Positions 1-11,400 of a stretch of DNA of 64,000 nt are shown piece after piece. Under the pieces are notes generated by a model. It was not told the DNA's origin and ran no database searches. It saw only the letters and a program-made list of their open reading frames with translations. The DNA comes from Antilocapra americana. Its lineage: Eukaryota > Chordata > Mammalia > Artiodactyla > Antilocapridae. Every line of letters starts with the position of its first letter. Position 1 is the stretch's first letter. The translations under genes and the position numbers were made by a program. Location: positions 517,309 to 581,308 of the forward strand of contig ML660774.1 of the NCBI GenBank assembly GCA_007570785.1, given 5' to 3'.

Positions 1-470
1 AAGCAGAAATAGATGTTTTTCTGGAACTCTCTTGCTTTTTTAATGATCCAGCGGATGTCAGCAATTTGATCTCTGGTTCCTCTGCCAAATTCAGCTTAAA
101 CATCTGGAAGTTCACGGTTCACAAACTGTTGAAGCCTGGCTCGGAGAATTTTAAGCATTACTTTGCTAGTGTGTGAGATGAATGCAATTGTGTGCGGTAG
201 TTTGACCATTCTTTGGCATTGTCTTTCTTTGGGATTGGAATGAAAACTGACCTTTTCCATTCCTGTGGCCACTGCTGAGTTTTCCAATTTTGCTGGCATA
301 TGGAGTGCAGCACTTTCACTGCATCATCATCTTTGGGATTTGAAATAGCTCAACTGGAATTCCATTACCTCCACTAGCTTTTTTCATAGTGATGCTTCCT
401 AAGGCCCACTTGACTTTACATCCCAGGATGTCTGACTTCACATTTCAGGATGTAAACTCTAGGCGTGCTT
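1..470 (-). mobile_element. BovB LINE fragment (reverse transcriptase region), cut by window edge
   Basis: This is the reverse complement of the BovB (RTE-clade LINE) reverse-transcriptase region. On the minus strand it encodes broken versions of the segment with ALISHTSKVMLKIL and the ELPDV motif, which are also seen in the longer copies at 26253-28768 and 45592-48756. The element enters from the left edge, so its 3' part lies outside the window. Near 410-465 a 20-odd-base stretch (tgacttcacattccaggatg-like) is partly duplicated, and similarity fades after about 470. It has several frame breaks and is not functional. Confidence 0.9.
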
Positions 471-617
471 AATTTTAGAATCTGTAATCCTCATTCTATC
501 AGCTATGTTAAAATATTCCCACATCTCACATTAAAAACAATATTTTGCTTCAGGAATAGTTTTAAAATTTTTTCATGAATTTATTTCGTGGTAAGCTTTT
601 AATAACCACCAGATAAT

Positions 618-758
618 TTCTTTTTCAAATATTTATTTATTTGGCTGTGCTGGGTCTTAGTTGCAGCATGTGGGATCTAGTTCCCTACCAGGGATCGAAC
701 CCAAGCCCCTTGAATTGAGAGCTCAGAATCTTAGCCACTAGACCACCAAGGAAGTCCC
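618..758 (-). mobile_element. tRNA-derived SINE (SINE2/CHR-like)
   Basis: Read on the minus strand, it starts with gggacttccttggtggtc, carries a box-B-like ggttcgatccctgg segment, then agatcccacatgctgcaac and a tail of AAATAAATAAAT. This is the layout of the short cetartiodactyl tRNA-derived SINEs, and differs from Bov-tA, which continues into a BovA body. A sister copy on the plus strand lies at 33968-34126. Confidence 0.75.
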
Positions 759-979
759 ACCACCAAATAATTTAACCAGTTAATAATTTTGAGAAAATTT
801 ATGGTTGCTTATTAGAAATTATCATACATTTAGAACTTATAAGTGGAAAAAGCTAACTCTCAAATTTTTTAAATGTTTTTTTAAATCTAATAACATTTAT
901 ATTTAAAAGAAAAAATGTTAGTTTACTATTTTTGCATACATTGAATTACACATTTGTTAGCTTTGTTGTTGTAGCATTC

Positions 980-1112
980 TTTCACTCTTCAAATGAGAAA
1001 ATCAAAGCACAGCTCTCTTAAGACTGTGCAGTTAAGAAGAAACTTTAGAGCCAGAATGTGAAACCAGGGAGTCTGGTGGCAGGGTGTGACTCTAAATCAT
1101 TACCATCTTCTG
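980..1112 (+). mobile_element. MIR SINE fragment (ancient)
   Basis: Weak but ordered similarity to the 3' half of MIR: a 'gaaaatcaaagcacagct' stretch in place of the gag-gaaact-gaggcacag core, then 'gagccagaatgtgaaaccaggga gtctgg', ending near 'aaatcattacc'. Heavily diverged. Confidence 0.5.
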
Positions 1113-1468
1113 AACACTCCAGGAACATTATTCTCTTGGCTTTTAGATAATTTTTGTGGCCCAGTGAATTGTTTTGTGAATATGTTTGCTAAATAGGTGA
1201 TTCTCACTAAGTATATTAAACTAGAAACCACAGAACCTGTGGCAAGAAAGTGGAGAAAATCTGGAGCAGAAAATAATCCCCAAAGAGTGATTCTGCACTG
1301 CGCTGGGACCTGAGGTAGGAATATTAAGGAATCTTTGGGTTTGGCTCTTTTCACAGTTCTTTTTAATCCTTGAAAACGCTATCCAGTAATGCAGAGACAG
1401 CAGTGAAAAATGATTTGTTTTACTTCTCTCCAATCCTTGTTCAATGATCTTTTTTTTTTTTTAAACAG

Positions 1469-1504
1469 GAATTACTAACCTAGATGCCTATGAGGAGGAG
1501 ACAG
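1469..1504 (+). other. Candidate 36-bp internal exon (unconfirmed)
   Basis: A long T tract followed by taaacag forms a good 3' splice site ending at 1468. The sequence gacag followed by gtaatg forms a good 5' splice site after 1504. The 36 bp between them is a multiple of three and is open in one frame, reading ITNLDAYEEET with phase 1 on both sides. I do not recognise the peptide. AT-rich introns contain many chance pairs of splice-like signals, so this is a candidate only. It has the same strand and a compatible phase with the candidate at 12761-12816. Confidence 0.2.
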
Positions 1505-1718
1505 GTAATGAAGATGGCCAGGTGAAATATTTGGCTTTTTTCCTTGATACAAGAGAAAAAGGCAAGTGTGGTGCTAGGTGACAAGTGGGACTCAGATGTG
1601 GTTTCAGAGGGTACAGGGCTGAGGCCAGCTCCTGGACTGCTCCAGACCTGAAAGAAGCCAGCAGTCACCCAACTCCACCCACCTCTCCCTATTGGACTGT
1701 GGCTCACATTGCTTGATC

Positions 1719-1734
1719 TCACACACACACACAC
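1719..1734. repeat. (CA)n microsatellite
   Basis: A short run of about eight CA units, just upstream of the BovB fragment at 1781. Confidence 0.9.
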
Positions 1735-1780
1735 AAAGGCAAGATCAGACTTTTTTATCTCCTACTTTTAAAATTAGGAG

Positions 1781-2937
1781 CTTCCAGATGTTCAAACTGG
1801 ATTTAGCAAAGGTAGAGGAACAAGAGATCAAATTGCCAACATCCGCTGGATCATCGAAAAAGCAAGAGGGTTCCAGAAAAACATCTACTGCTTTATTGAC
1901 TATGCCAAAACCTTTGACTAGGTGTGGATCACAAAAACTGGAAAATTCTTAAACAGATGGGACTATCAGACCACCTTACCTTCCTCCTGAGAAACCTGTA
2001 TTCAGGTCAAGAAGCAACAGTTAGAACTGGACATGGACACACTGGTTCCAAATAGGGAAAGGAGTACACCAAGGTTGTTTATTGTTATCCTTATTTAACT
2101 TATATGCAGAGTACATCAGGTGAAATGCCAGGCTGGATAAAGCACAAGCTGGAATCAAGATTGCTGGGAGAAATATCAATAACCTTAGATATGCAGATGA
2201 CACCACCCTTATGGCAGAAAGTGAAGAACTAAAGAGCCTCTTGATGTAAGTGAAAAAGGAGAGTGAAAAAGTTGGCTTAAAGCTCAACATTCAGAAAACT
2301 AAGATCCGGTCCCATCACTTCATGGCAGATAGATGGGGAAGTAGCAGAAACAGTGCCAGACTATTTTTTGGGCTCCAAAATCACTGCAGCCATGAAATTA
2401 AAACACACTTGCTCCTTGGAAGAAAAACTATGACCAACCTAGAGAGCATATTAAAAAGCAGAGACATTACTTTGGTGACAAAGGTCTGTCTATTCAAATC
2501 TATGTTTTTTCCAGTAGTCATGTATGGATGTGAGAGTTGGACTCTAAAGAAATCTGAGCACCGAAGGATTGATGCTTTTGAACTGTGGTGTTGCAGAAGA
2601 CTCTTTAGAGTCCCTTGGACTGCAAGATCTAACCAGTCCATCCTAAAATCAGTCCTGGGTGTTCATTGGAAGGACTGATGCTGAAGCTGAAACTCCAATA
2701 CTTTGGCCACCTGATGTGAAGAACTGACTCATTGGAAAAGACCCTGATGTTGGGAACGATTGAAAGTGGGAGGAGCAGGGGACAATAGAGGATGAGATGG
2801 TTGGATGGCATCCCTGAGTCGATGGACCTGAGTTTGATTAAGATCTGGGAGTTGGTAATGAACAAGGAAGCCTGGTATGCTGCAATTCATGGAGTCAAAA
2901 AGAGTCAGACAAGACTGAGAGACTGAACTGAACTGAA
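1781..2937 (+). mobile_element. BovB LINE, 3' part (RT palm to 3' end)
   Basis: 5'-truncated BovB on the plus strand. It begins inside the RT domain (cttccagatgttcaaactgg, which encodes a PDVQ-like segment) and passes through the palm motif region. The nucleotides agatatgcagatgacacc (2188-2205) encode RYADDT, so the catalytic YADD is present. It continues through the C-terminal MYGCESWT segment to the 3' end actgaactgaactgaa. The frame is broken by stops such as the TAG near 1920, so no RT can be made. The 142-aa open frame at 2250-2678 is the C-terminal part. Similarity is typical of an old copy. Confidence 0.93.
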
Positions 2938-4017
2938 TTTTAAAATGTTGGCATATCCTTCACACCTTTTTAAAACACTATGAGGGCCAATATTAGGGCA
3001 TAGTCAAGCAAAACAGGGACCTCATCAGACCGAGGGAATCCCAGTTTACCATTGCTTGTTTAGGTTGCTGAGATCATGTACTGCACTCAACATCCTGCTT
3101 TTTTCCATTAATATTAAAGCACAATAGGATTATTAGGAATTCAGTGTGACATTTTTTTAGTATGAAAACTTTTTTAATACACAGAAAATGAGATTATATA
3201 ATAAACTTACATACATTTACCACCTGTACTGAATTATTAATCCTTTATCTTGTTTCTTTTAAATTTACCTTTCAAAAAATACTGCCTCACTCACTAGATG
3301 AAACTTTCTTTGCACTTTCTCCAATTATGTTTTCAGCTCTCCTTCACCAGAGATAGCTAGTCAAAAATTAATATACTTCACATTTATATTTTAATAGTTA
3401 ATGATTTGTATCTATATAAAAGAATTATTTTGTAAATTTAAAAAATTTAAATCAAAGGTATTACATTTTATATTTCATTCTGCATCTTACCTTTTTTTAA
3501 AATCAATACTGTATTCTGGAGAGATTTCATTATATTGGTTTCTAAAGATTAATTTATTACTTTTTGTAGCTATATAAATTAGCATTGTGTCTGTTTTTAT
3601 CTGACACATATATGTTTGTTTTTATCCATTTTCCCATTTGTGAGTATTTTTTCCCCCAGTTTTTCTCATGATAATAATGTTGTATTGGACATCTTTATAC
3701 ATATGTTGTTTCTTTAGAGTTTATACTAAAAATATGATTTCTTTGTTCTAGAGGATATCTTCAACTTTAATGGATGCAAATTTAAAAACTGAAATTAAGA
3801 ATATTCAAATGGACCTCCCAGAGTAGCTGTACCAATTCACCCTTCACCAACTGCCTGTCATTACTTTTCCCCTTTCTTTGCCGGAATTTACTATTTTCTG
3901 AATTTAAATTCTTACCAATTTGATGAATGAAAAATAAGGTATTAATGTGGCGTTACTTTGAATTTCTCCAAAAACTAGTGAGCATTGTATGTGTATTGGC
4001 CATTTGGGTTTCCTTTT
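2938..4017. other. Unassigned AT-rich stretch
   Basis: No gene, strong repeat or convincing splice pair is seen. The part from about 3480 to 3780 has the T-rich style of an old L1 on the minus strand, but I could not anchor it to a recognised segment. Confidence 0.5.
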
Positions 4018-4676
4018 CTCAATTCAGTCCAGTTGCTCTGTCGTTTCTCACTCTTTTCGACCCCATGGATTGCAGCATGCCAGGCCTCCCTGTCCATCAC
4101 CAACTCCTGGAGCTTGATCAAAGTTATGTCCATTGAATCCATGATTCCATCCAACCATATCATCCTCTGTTGTCCCCTACTCCTCCTACCCTCAATCTTT
4201 CCTGCATCAGGGTCTTTTCTAATGAGTCAGTTCTTCACCATCAGGTTACCAAAGTATTGGAGTTTCAGCTTCAACATCAGTCCTTCCAATGAACACTCAG
4301 GACTGAGTTCCTTTAGGATGGACTGGTTGGATCTCCTTGCAGTCCAAGGGACCCTCAAGAGTCTTCTCTAACACCACAGTTAAAAAACATCACATTTTTG
4401 GTGCTCAACTTTCTTTATGGTCCAACTCTGACATGTATACATGACTACTGGAAAAACCATAGCCTTGAATAGACAGACCTTTGTCAGCAAAGTAATGTCT
4501 CTGATTTTTAATATGCTGTCTAGGTTGGTCATAGCTTTTCTTCCAAGGAGCAAGCATCTTTTAATTTCATGGCTGCAGTCATCATCTGCAGTGATTTTGG
4601 AGCTCAAGAAAATAAAGTCTCTCACTGTTTCCATTGTTTCCCCATCTATTTGCCATGAAGTGATGGGACTAGGACT
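4018..4676 (-). mobile_element. BovB LINE, 3' part
   Basis: The 3' end (cagtccagttgctc) is at the left. On the minus strand it runs back through the [16 protein letters not shown] terminus, the MYTCQSWTIKK segment (C-terminal to the RT palm) and the CSHEIKRCLLLGRK segment. It stops near 4676, where the expected 'gggaccagatgcc' degenerates. It is 5'-truncated and carries stops and a small frame break between the two open frames at 3975-4163 and 4380-4634. Confidence 0.92.
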
Positions 4677-6589
4677 TCCCCATTTATATCATTTGGCCAT
4701 TTTCTTTAATCTTCTTGGAGTTTATTTTATGTTGTGATGTCCATTGTTTCATTCCCATTTCTTGCTTAATTTCCTTTGCTATCCTTCCAACTGCTCCGTG
4801 TCTAGTAATGTTTATTGTATCTCCTTTCTATCCACTTTTCAAGCAAAGAAGTATAAAAACTTAAGACATGTTTGTATTGTTGATACCCAGCTTATAGACA
4901 TCAAAGCTGTCTAGTTTAGGATGTTTACTAGTTTTAGCTCATGGACAAGTAGTCACTGAAGTATGGCAAGAAGAAATAAAAAATAAACTTTAGTGGGACA
5001 ATCTCAAGACATTATAGAAGTTGTTAATAGTTAACTACTATTAACTACTACAGCAGTTAATAGTTTAAGGTTTCCTTTGATTAAACATTTTGTACCAGCT
5101 ATTTGATTTTAGATAGTAAAGTCTTAAATTAATTCTCCTCCCCACCAAAAAAGGGGAAAGAGCTTTTTATCTGTTTACTCTGTGTTAAAGGCTTCATAAT
5201 ATGTCAGCATCTATACAATGAAAACACTTAAATAAAATATTTTTATTAATTTCAATGGCTATATCCACTGCCTCTTCTACAAGGGCTTCATGGAAAAATG
5301 AAAAATGCTCATGTATATAGTTACTGTCTCAGATGATGTAAGACTACCCAATATAAAGCTACACATAAGCTTAAAGCAGAGCCATTTAAGAAAAAAAATA
5401 GTTCAAAATTAACTATTTTGAACAGAAACAACAGAAACTGTCTTTAGAGCTCTTAACTCAGAAATCCCCTCAGTTATGAAATACTACAATGCTGTTCTCT
5501 TTCTTTCCTCACACTCTAAAGATGTCAGTATTCCTCTTTTCATTTCTGGTATTTTTTATTCTCCTTGACTTGGGAATTGATGTGCTCTGTCTGTTCTGGC
5601 CAGTGGACACCTACACACTGCCTTTCTGGTTCATCCACCATCTCATCGTCTGGTGGACTCTAAATCAGTCTTCTTCGTCTAGATTATTTTCCCATTCTTT
5701 CCAGTTCTTCAAATCCATATAAGGCCAACTGAAATCAGATTCTCTTTTTTCAATCAACATAAGATAGAGGTGTCCATTCTTTTGTACTTTAGATTATTTG
5801 ATCCATAAATTGAAAAATGCTTAAATGTTTTAATTAACACCTCCTCCATGGAAGCTTAATGTAAGTTTGCATTCCTCCAAACTTATATTTAACAACTACT
5901 TTTCATTGAAAATATTTTTAAGAAAATACATTTTGAGTTGATATATGGTGGAAGCCAACACAGTATTGTGGAGCAATTATTAAAAAAACATGTGGTCCCT
6001 TCAATGTGTATTTGTTATTTGTTTCTCTCCTTCTGTCTTCTCCCTTCCCTCAGGCAACAGCCTGGGGTAATTGCCAAGAAATACTGAAGCATCTCTGCAA
6101 CCTTTCTTTCCAGGCTCAGGTTCACTTCTCTAAGCTGTGAGGTTCTCGGTGACAGATGCTAGGGGTGAGCTGGCAGGCTTTGAGGGGAGTATGTTCAATT
6201 CAGGAAGCTGAAGTGATTTCCTGCATTTTGGGCAGGAAATGTTGAGATGTGGATGGGAGGAAACCAGGGAGCAAAGCAGTCAATGGCCTTGGCTGGAGCT
6301 TGGGTGAGACCTGGGTTTTCACCTGGGCACTTTCCCACCAGTCGAGTTTCACAGAAGTTTCCTGGTAATGACCATGTCATCTTGAACCAAGGGCATTTTG
6401 ATCTCTTTTTATCTAAATGAAACCACATTTCTATATTTTCCTGGTCCTCAAGCATTTTAAAATATATCCAGCAATGTCTTCAGCAACAGCACAGTGATGA
6501 CTGATATTTATGACTTGATCTTGACTTTAAGGAAAAATAATTCAGATGTTTCCATTAAATATGGTGATAACTTATAATTTGTTTTGCAG
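4677..6589. other. Unassigned AT-rich stretch
   Basis: No gene or clear repeat is recognised. A small symmetrical cluster of gttaatag / ctattaac lies at 5021-5070. The 77-aa frame at 5489-5722 is hydrophobic with no start context, splice signal or family match that I can see. Confidence 0.5.
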
Positions 6590-6591
6590 GG

Positions 6592-6620
6592 GTGTGTGTG
6601 TGTATGCGTGTGTGTGTGTG
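6592..6620. repeat. (TG)n microsatellite
   Basis: An interrupted TG repeat directly abutting the 3' end of the minus-strand Bov-tA SINE that follows, a common arrangement where a SINE tail seeds a microsatellite. Confidence 0.9.
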
Positions 6621-6812
6621 CTCAGTGGCTCAGTCGTATTAAACTCTGCAACCCCGTGGGCTACAGCCCATCAGGCTCCTCTGTTCAGGTTATTTTCCGG
6701 ACAAGAATACTAGAGTAGGTTGCCATTTCCTTCTCCTGGGGATCTTCTTGACCCAGGGATTGAACCCATATCTCCTGCATTGGCAGGTGGATTCTTTACC
6801 TGGGAAGCCCAG
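6621..6812 (-). mobile_element. Bov-tA SINE
   Basis: On the minus strand it starts at the right with gggcttcccaggtaaagaat (tRNA-Glu-like head, cctgccaatgcagga, ggttcaatccctggg). It then passes into the BovA body (ggcaacctactctag, ggagcctgatgggctgtag) and ends at tctgagccactgag next to the TG repeat. Confidence 0.9.
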
Positions 6813-7799
6813 GTAGTCTGTATCAAGTAAAGAAAATTTTCTTTTATTTCTATTTATAGTAGAATTTTCATCCTAAGTGGGTGTTGAATTAAAATTCTTA
6901 TGATTTTCCTTCAACTATTTGGATGGTAACAGTTTTTCTCACATAAACAATGTGGTGAGTCACATTGGTACGATTTCTCCTATTAAATCATCTTTGTTTT
7001 CCAGTAATAAACTCAAGATGGATATAATTCACCTAGAATATTATGTGAGTTACATACCTCAGGACTTATTTAGGATTTTGATCCCATACATATAAGATAC
7101 ACTGTTATATAATATTTTGTCTGTGTACTGTCTGTGGCTGGGTTGGTTACCAAAGTTGTGTTCCCTTTATCGAGATATGAAACTTTCCCCCTCTATCATC
7201 TCTGTTTCTATAAATTATACATTCATCTTATCTGAACTTTCCAAGTTATATATAGCTATGCATAATTATTTATAATTTAAATGTTTTATATGTTGTTATG
7301 TATTCCATTACAACTTTAATCTGTTTTCCTTTTTTATTTGTCCTGTAAAGATTACCTTATTCATCTTTTTAAAGATCAAGCCTTTGTTTTGCCAGTATTT
7401 TGTAGCTATATTCTATTTCATTCCTTAATGCCTTCTCTGTCCACCCTTTTACCCCATTTCCTGTATCTTTCTTGAACCTCAGAATGAGATGTAAGTTAAT
7501 CATGTTTCCGGGGTCATTGAATGTATGAGTACTGAGTCAGACAAGTTTCCCTTGCTTGTCTGCCTACCTGAGGCTGGTTCTTCAGAAAACAGAGCCCGAG
7601 GAAAAGGTGTCTGTGGCAACGTTTTATTAGGAGATGCAATCTCAGGGGACAGAGGTGAGGATAAAGGAGAACAGGGCAGGGTGGGAAGATGAGTGGAGAG
7701 CAGGCATTAAGGAAATACGGCTGCTTTGTTTTGTAGAATGTATCTTCCAAGAAGCCGTACAAATGGCTGTTTCTCAGAACCGTCCTTGTGGGGAAGAGG
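6813..7799. other. Unassigned stretch, partly old-L1-like
   Basis: The AT-rich section at 7100-7460 has the flavour of an old minus-strand L1 (T-rich, 'tttttaaagatcaagcctttg'), but I cannot place it. From 7570 to 7800 the base composition becomes purine-rich and more GC-rich, leading into the CpG island. Confidence 0.4.
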
Positions 7800-8030
7800 G
7801 GAAAGGACTGCGCCGCGGGCTCACGCTGCCTCCTGGTCAAAGCGGGTGGCGCCCAGCCCTGGCTCGTGCTGCCCCTGCCTCGTACAGCTCCGTGTCAGCG
7901 CGGCAGCCCCGGCGGCAGCCGCGCGGCAGCCCTCCGGCCCGGCCCGCGTGACGGCTCTGCAGCAGCAGCATGCGCGCGGCCCTGCGGAGGAGGCTGGGAG
8001 GGTCTGAATGTCGCCGGAGAGGTGACCGAA
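7800..8030. promoter_or_regulatory. Orphan CpG island / candidate promoter or first exon
   Basis: I count 27 CpG dinucleotides between about 7809 and 8028. The surrounding DNA is AT-rich and nearly CpG-free. The block is free of recognisable SINE or LINE sequence and contains G+C-rich runs such as gcggcagccgcgcggcagcc. On the plus strand an ATG at 7970 (cagcagc atg cgcgcggcc) opens MRAALRRRLGGSECRRR and is followed by gag-gtgacc, a possible but mediocre donor site, at about 8021. On the minus strand an ATG at 7969-7971 opens a 44-residue frame starting MLLLQSRHAGRAGG. No TATA box is seen. I recognise no protein. It could be a promoter, a distal CpG island or a remnant of GC-rich repeat DNA. 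Confidence 0.5.
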
Positions 8031-8764
8031 AATCCCTTCTCTCCCCCTCATCTCTCTCTCCTTTTGCTTCTATACCTATGAAGCCACGTTCTCTGCATTT
8101 TAATTACTCCCTAAGATTTTTTATGTTTTCCATTCAGCACTGCATTTTTTGATCTTGCTTAGTATTCGTCTGATTTTAAAATAGGCTAATTCTAATATTA
8201 CTCCATTCATTATGAGGCTTGTTGAAGTTTCGGGTTTTACAGCTAGGTCATTTGTGATTCTCTGCGATAGACCGTAGATTCTCTTCTGGCTAATTTAAGC
8301 AGAAGAGAGTTTGGTAGGACATATCATCTGCAAGGAAGTCAGATCCCTGGGCTTGGAGCCTGCATCATCGGGAATAGATCAGCAGGAGAAATGGCCGGTG
8401 GGACCGCAGTGGTGCTGTGGGGAGCAGCACCCTGGTAGGACCTGCACTCAGTGCCCAGGTCTCTTGGGACCTGATGCTTTGCCACCTGCCTCAGCTTCCC
8501 CAGAAGAACCACACCTACACCACCTCAACGCAGTCCCTACCACTTAGCTCCAAGTCTCCTGCAGTGTATTTGTTTGGCAGAAGCAAGGTCCCATACAGAA
8601 CTCTGGCTGCAATAAAAGCATAGAAAACATAGCTTTTAGCTGTCTGACCTTGGTAGTTCAAGATTTCTACCAGAGTGTATTTACACGGGTACTGAGTCAA
8701 TGTATAGTATACACCATGAATTCAGGAGTATCGATATAAGCAAATACTTGCCTATTCATAATTT
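8031..8764. other. Unassigned stretch downstream of CpG island
   Basis: The 8285-8640 section is more GC-rich than its neighbours and ends with an AATAAA (ctgcaataaaagcata, about 8610). I cannot tell whether this is an old repeat or transcribed unique sequence. There is no clear coding frame. Confidence 0.4.
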
Positions 8765-9006
8765 TTCAAATTAAAAAAAATAATTTCTATTGAACTATAG
8801 CTGCCTTATGATGTTATGTTAGTTTCTGCTGTACAGCAAAGTGAATCAGCTGTTTATGTATACATATACAGGTATCCCCTCTTTTTTTTTGGATTTCCTT
8901 CCCATTTAAGTCACCACAGAGCACCATATAGTTCTCTGAGCTATAGGGAAGGTTCTCATTAGTTTATAATTTATAAACTATTTTATACATAGTATCAATA
9001 GTGTAT
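8765..9006 (-). mobile_element. L1 3' end (ruminant type)
   Basis: On the minus strand it reads as the ruminant L1 3' terminus: a gaacct-tcc-ctatagctcag section, 'gtggtgacttaaatgggaag', then 'gctgattcactttgctgtacagcagaaactaac', ending in an A-rich tail (T-rich at 8770-8785 on plus). It is severely 5'-truncated. Confidence 0.8.
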
Positions 9007-9010
9007 ATGG

Positions 9011-9142
9011 GACTTCCAAGGTTGCCCAAGTGGTGAAGAATCTGCCTGCCAATGCAGGCAGAGGAGACACAAGAGATGTGGGTTCAACTTCTGGGTTGGG
9101 AAGATTCCCCTGGAGAAGGCAATGTTAACCCATTCCAGTATT
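9011..9142 (+). mobile_element. Bov-tA SINE, 3'-truncated
   Basis: It starts gggacttccaaggttgccc, carries tctgcctgccaatgcagg and gggttcaacttctggg, and ends inside the BovA body at cccattccagtatt. The rest of the body is missing. Confidence 0.85.
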
Positions 9143-11274
9143 ATACCTTCGATACCTGCAAATATACCTTCTATCTTATTTATTTTTTCATTTTAAAATT
9201 CATTTTCTCTATCTTATTTTAAAACCAAAATCCCAGTTCAATGACAATGTCACCTAGCTGAAAATACTCAACTTCATTTTGGTTTCTTAGGATTAATTTT
9301 ATCAGCTGATAAAATTAAGGTTTTGAGCCTTCAGGAGCTATTTTATGTTATTTTTTCTTTATCATCCAACTTTTCACTCAATAGGAGAAGATCTAGATTC
9401 TGGTTTACATTATTTTACTATTTAGCTACTGTTTAGGGAAAGTCCTTGTCATGTACCCCAAGTGCCTGAGAATGCCATCGGATTTAGAAGGCACACCTAA
9501 AACCAAGGAACAAATGACCGATTTCCCCCTCAGCTCACTGTGACTAAGAGGGTGTGTTTCATCTTCACAATAAGAGGAAATCTCATTTCTTTGGAAAAAA
9601 AAAAATTTCGTATTATCTCTACTCACATTGCTTAAGAAGAAATTATAAGAGCTGATTATTTTGTTTTAAAAGGAAGGATGATATGACGTTATGAAAAATT
9701 GTCTCTCTTTAAAAAAAAAGATCTGAGTCAGCATTAAGGGCAGATTTATTTGAAATGGCAATGCAATCAGAAAAGTTTGAAAAGTTCTCAGCAATGTGTC
9801 CACGGAGTGTTTATGAAGTTCATTTCAAGTCTCATCTTCATGCCCTACTGCAGAGTTAAAATTTGTGACTAATTACATTCACTATCTGAATTCAGAGAGT
9901 TTTCTTTTTTAAAATTCAAAGCAGTTTGATTACTTTTGTCTTTCTTAAGACTCAAAAGAAAAAGCGTGCTCATATGCTCAATGTTTTATAACAGGATATT
10001 TTCTTGTAACAAACTGAACTAATAGGCTTAAGAAACTATTACAATAGAGAAGCCATTTCTCAGTTAGGTGACTTTTATGTGAAAATGATAATACCTAACG
10101 ATTTCCTTTAAATGATTTTTTTTCTTCCCAGAATGGATCACAGACAGACATCAGTTATTGGCATATTCATGCCTACAGACATATATTTGCCTGATTGGCT
10201 ATAGTGAAATTTGTCAAATATATTTATTGTTGTACATAGGGTTACATTTTGAGAAAGCAATGTAAGACAGGAAGAGGGAAATTATGTAGACACGCAAAGA
10301 TAGAGTCAACCCTCAAAAGAGTAATATGATGAAAAACTAGTTCAACATTTTAACGTAATGATAGCTTAATATTGCAACTATGACCTAGAGAAAAATAATG
10401 GGGAATGCAAGCAAACTCACTGGTTAGTTGGGTTAGAAATAATAACACATGTAGTTGTGTTACATAAATAACATGACTGAAATAGTCACTTTCAACAAGC
10501 TGTGCTAATATTGCCAAAGTGGGAAGGACAAAACACCCTTTGAATTTTTTACTTTGCTTTTTGGCCAATATTATCTGGAACTGCTCATAGAATATTTGTT
10601 ATAAATTAAGCACTTGTAATATGAATGATATGGCCATTACGCATGATTATTCTTTTTCCTAGAGAAAATTTTGTTTATGGCATCAAACATAGATAAATCA
10701 CACCATAGTACAGTCAGCAATCTTTATCAGCTCTCTGAGGACCAGGAAATGAAGCAACTCAACACAGTCTGGGCTTAAGGATATCATTCATGTTGAAAAG
10801 CAAGGTTCTCATATTTGGTTGGAAAGAAACCTGAGGTAGCACTACTTCTTCTTTATTATAATAACATGTTGTGATTTCTTCATCCTACAGGTCTATTAGA
10901 TTGCTGGGGAGGACTCGCAGTTCCAGGGGCAAAGCAGGAGGAAGCACATCCATTGCCATCTGTAGATAAACCCGAGTAGGGAGTCATCTCTTGTGCATCA
11001 AAGGAGAACAATTATCTGCAGGACATCAGACTCTAGACTAAGATTTGGGATGAAAGGACTTGGCTTAGCCTGTGTCGAGCTAAGCAGAACGGCGCTGCTT
11101 TTTAAAAACTTCATTGTATAAGACTTGCTGCTTATCTGAGTGGCTGTCTGCTCTGGGTCACAGTCTATTCTGGGTTTTAGAAATATGATCACACTTTTCA
11201 GTTGAGATCCAAATGTCTATCTCTAAATCTATCAGGAAGGGCTCTTTAACTCAGCACCCTATAAAGACAGCAAG
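9143..11274. other. Unassigned AT-rich stretch
   Basis: About 2.1 kb with no recognised gene or repeat apart from the palindrome at 9293-9318. Open frames here are short and have no supporting splice or start context. Confidence 0.5.
9293..9318. repeat. 26-bp perfect palindrome
   Basis: A 13-base arm TTAATTTTATCAG is followed immediately by its exact reverse complement, with no loop and a CAGCTG centre. It is not inside any recognised repeat. Confidence 0.95.
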
Positions 11275-11400
11275 AATTCACAGGTTCAGATTTTAGTCGC
11301 AGCTCTGCTACAAATGACCTCGTGCTCTGTGTGTGTCACTTGGCCTTTCTCTTCTATGTCCCATTTCCTGAGACCTTTTTCACATGGGCAACAGCGATGT
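11275..11400 (-). mobile_element. MIR SINE fragment
   Basis: The plus strand carries the reverse complement of MIR: 'ttcagattttagtcgcagctctgctac', then 'gtgtcacttggcctttctc' and 'cccatttcctgagacc', in the order expected for the tRNA-like and core part of an inverted MIR. Diverged. Confidence 0.55.

Noticed and set aside
5489..5722. 77-residue hydrophobic frame as a membrane protein gene
   Set aside because: T-rich DNA gives Phe/Leu-rich frames by composition; no start context, conservation or neighbouring exon is visible.
7821..8081. Arg/Ala/Pro-rich frames in the CpG island as proteins
   Set aside because: GC-rich DNA keeps all frames open; composition is driven by CpG content. The island itself is kept as a possible regulatory feature.
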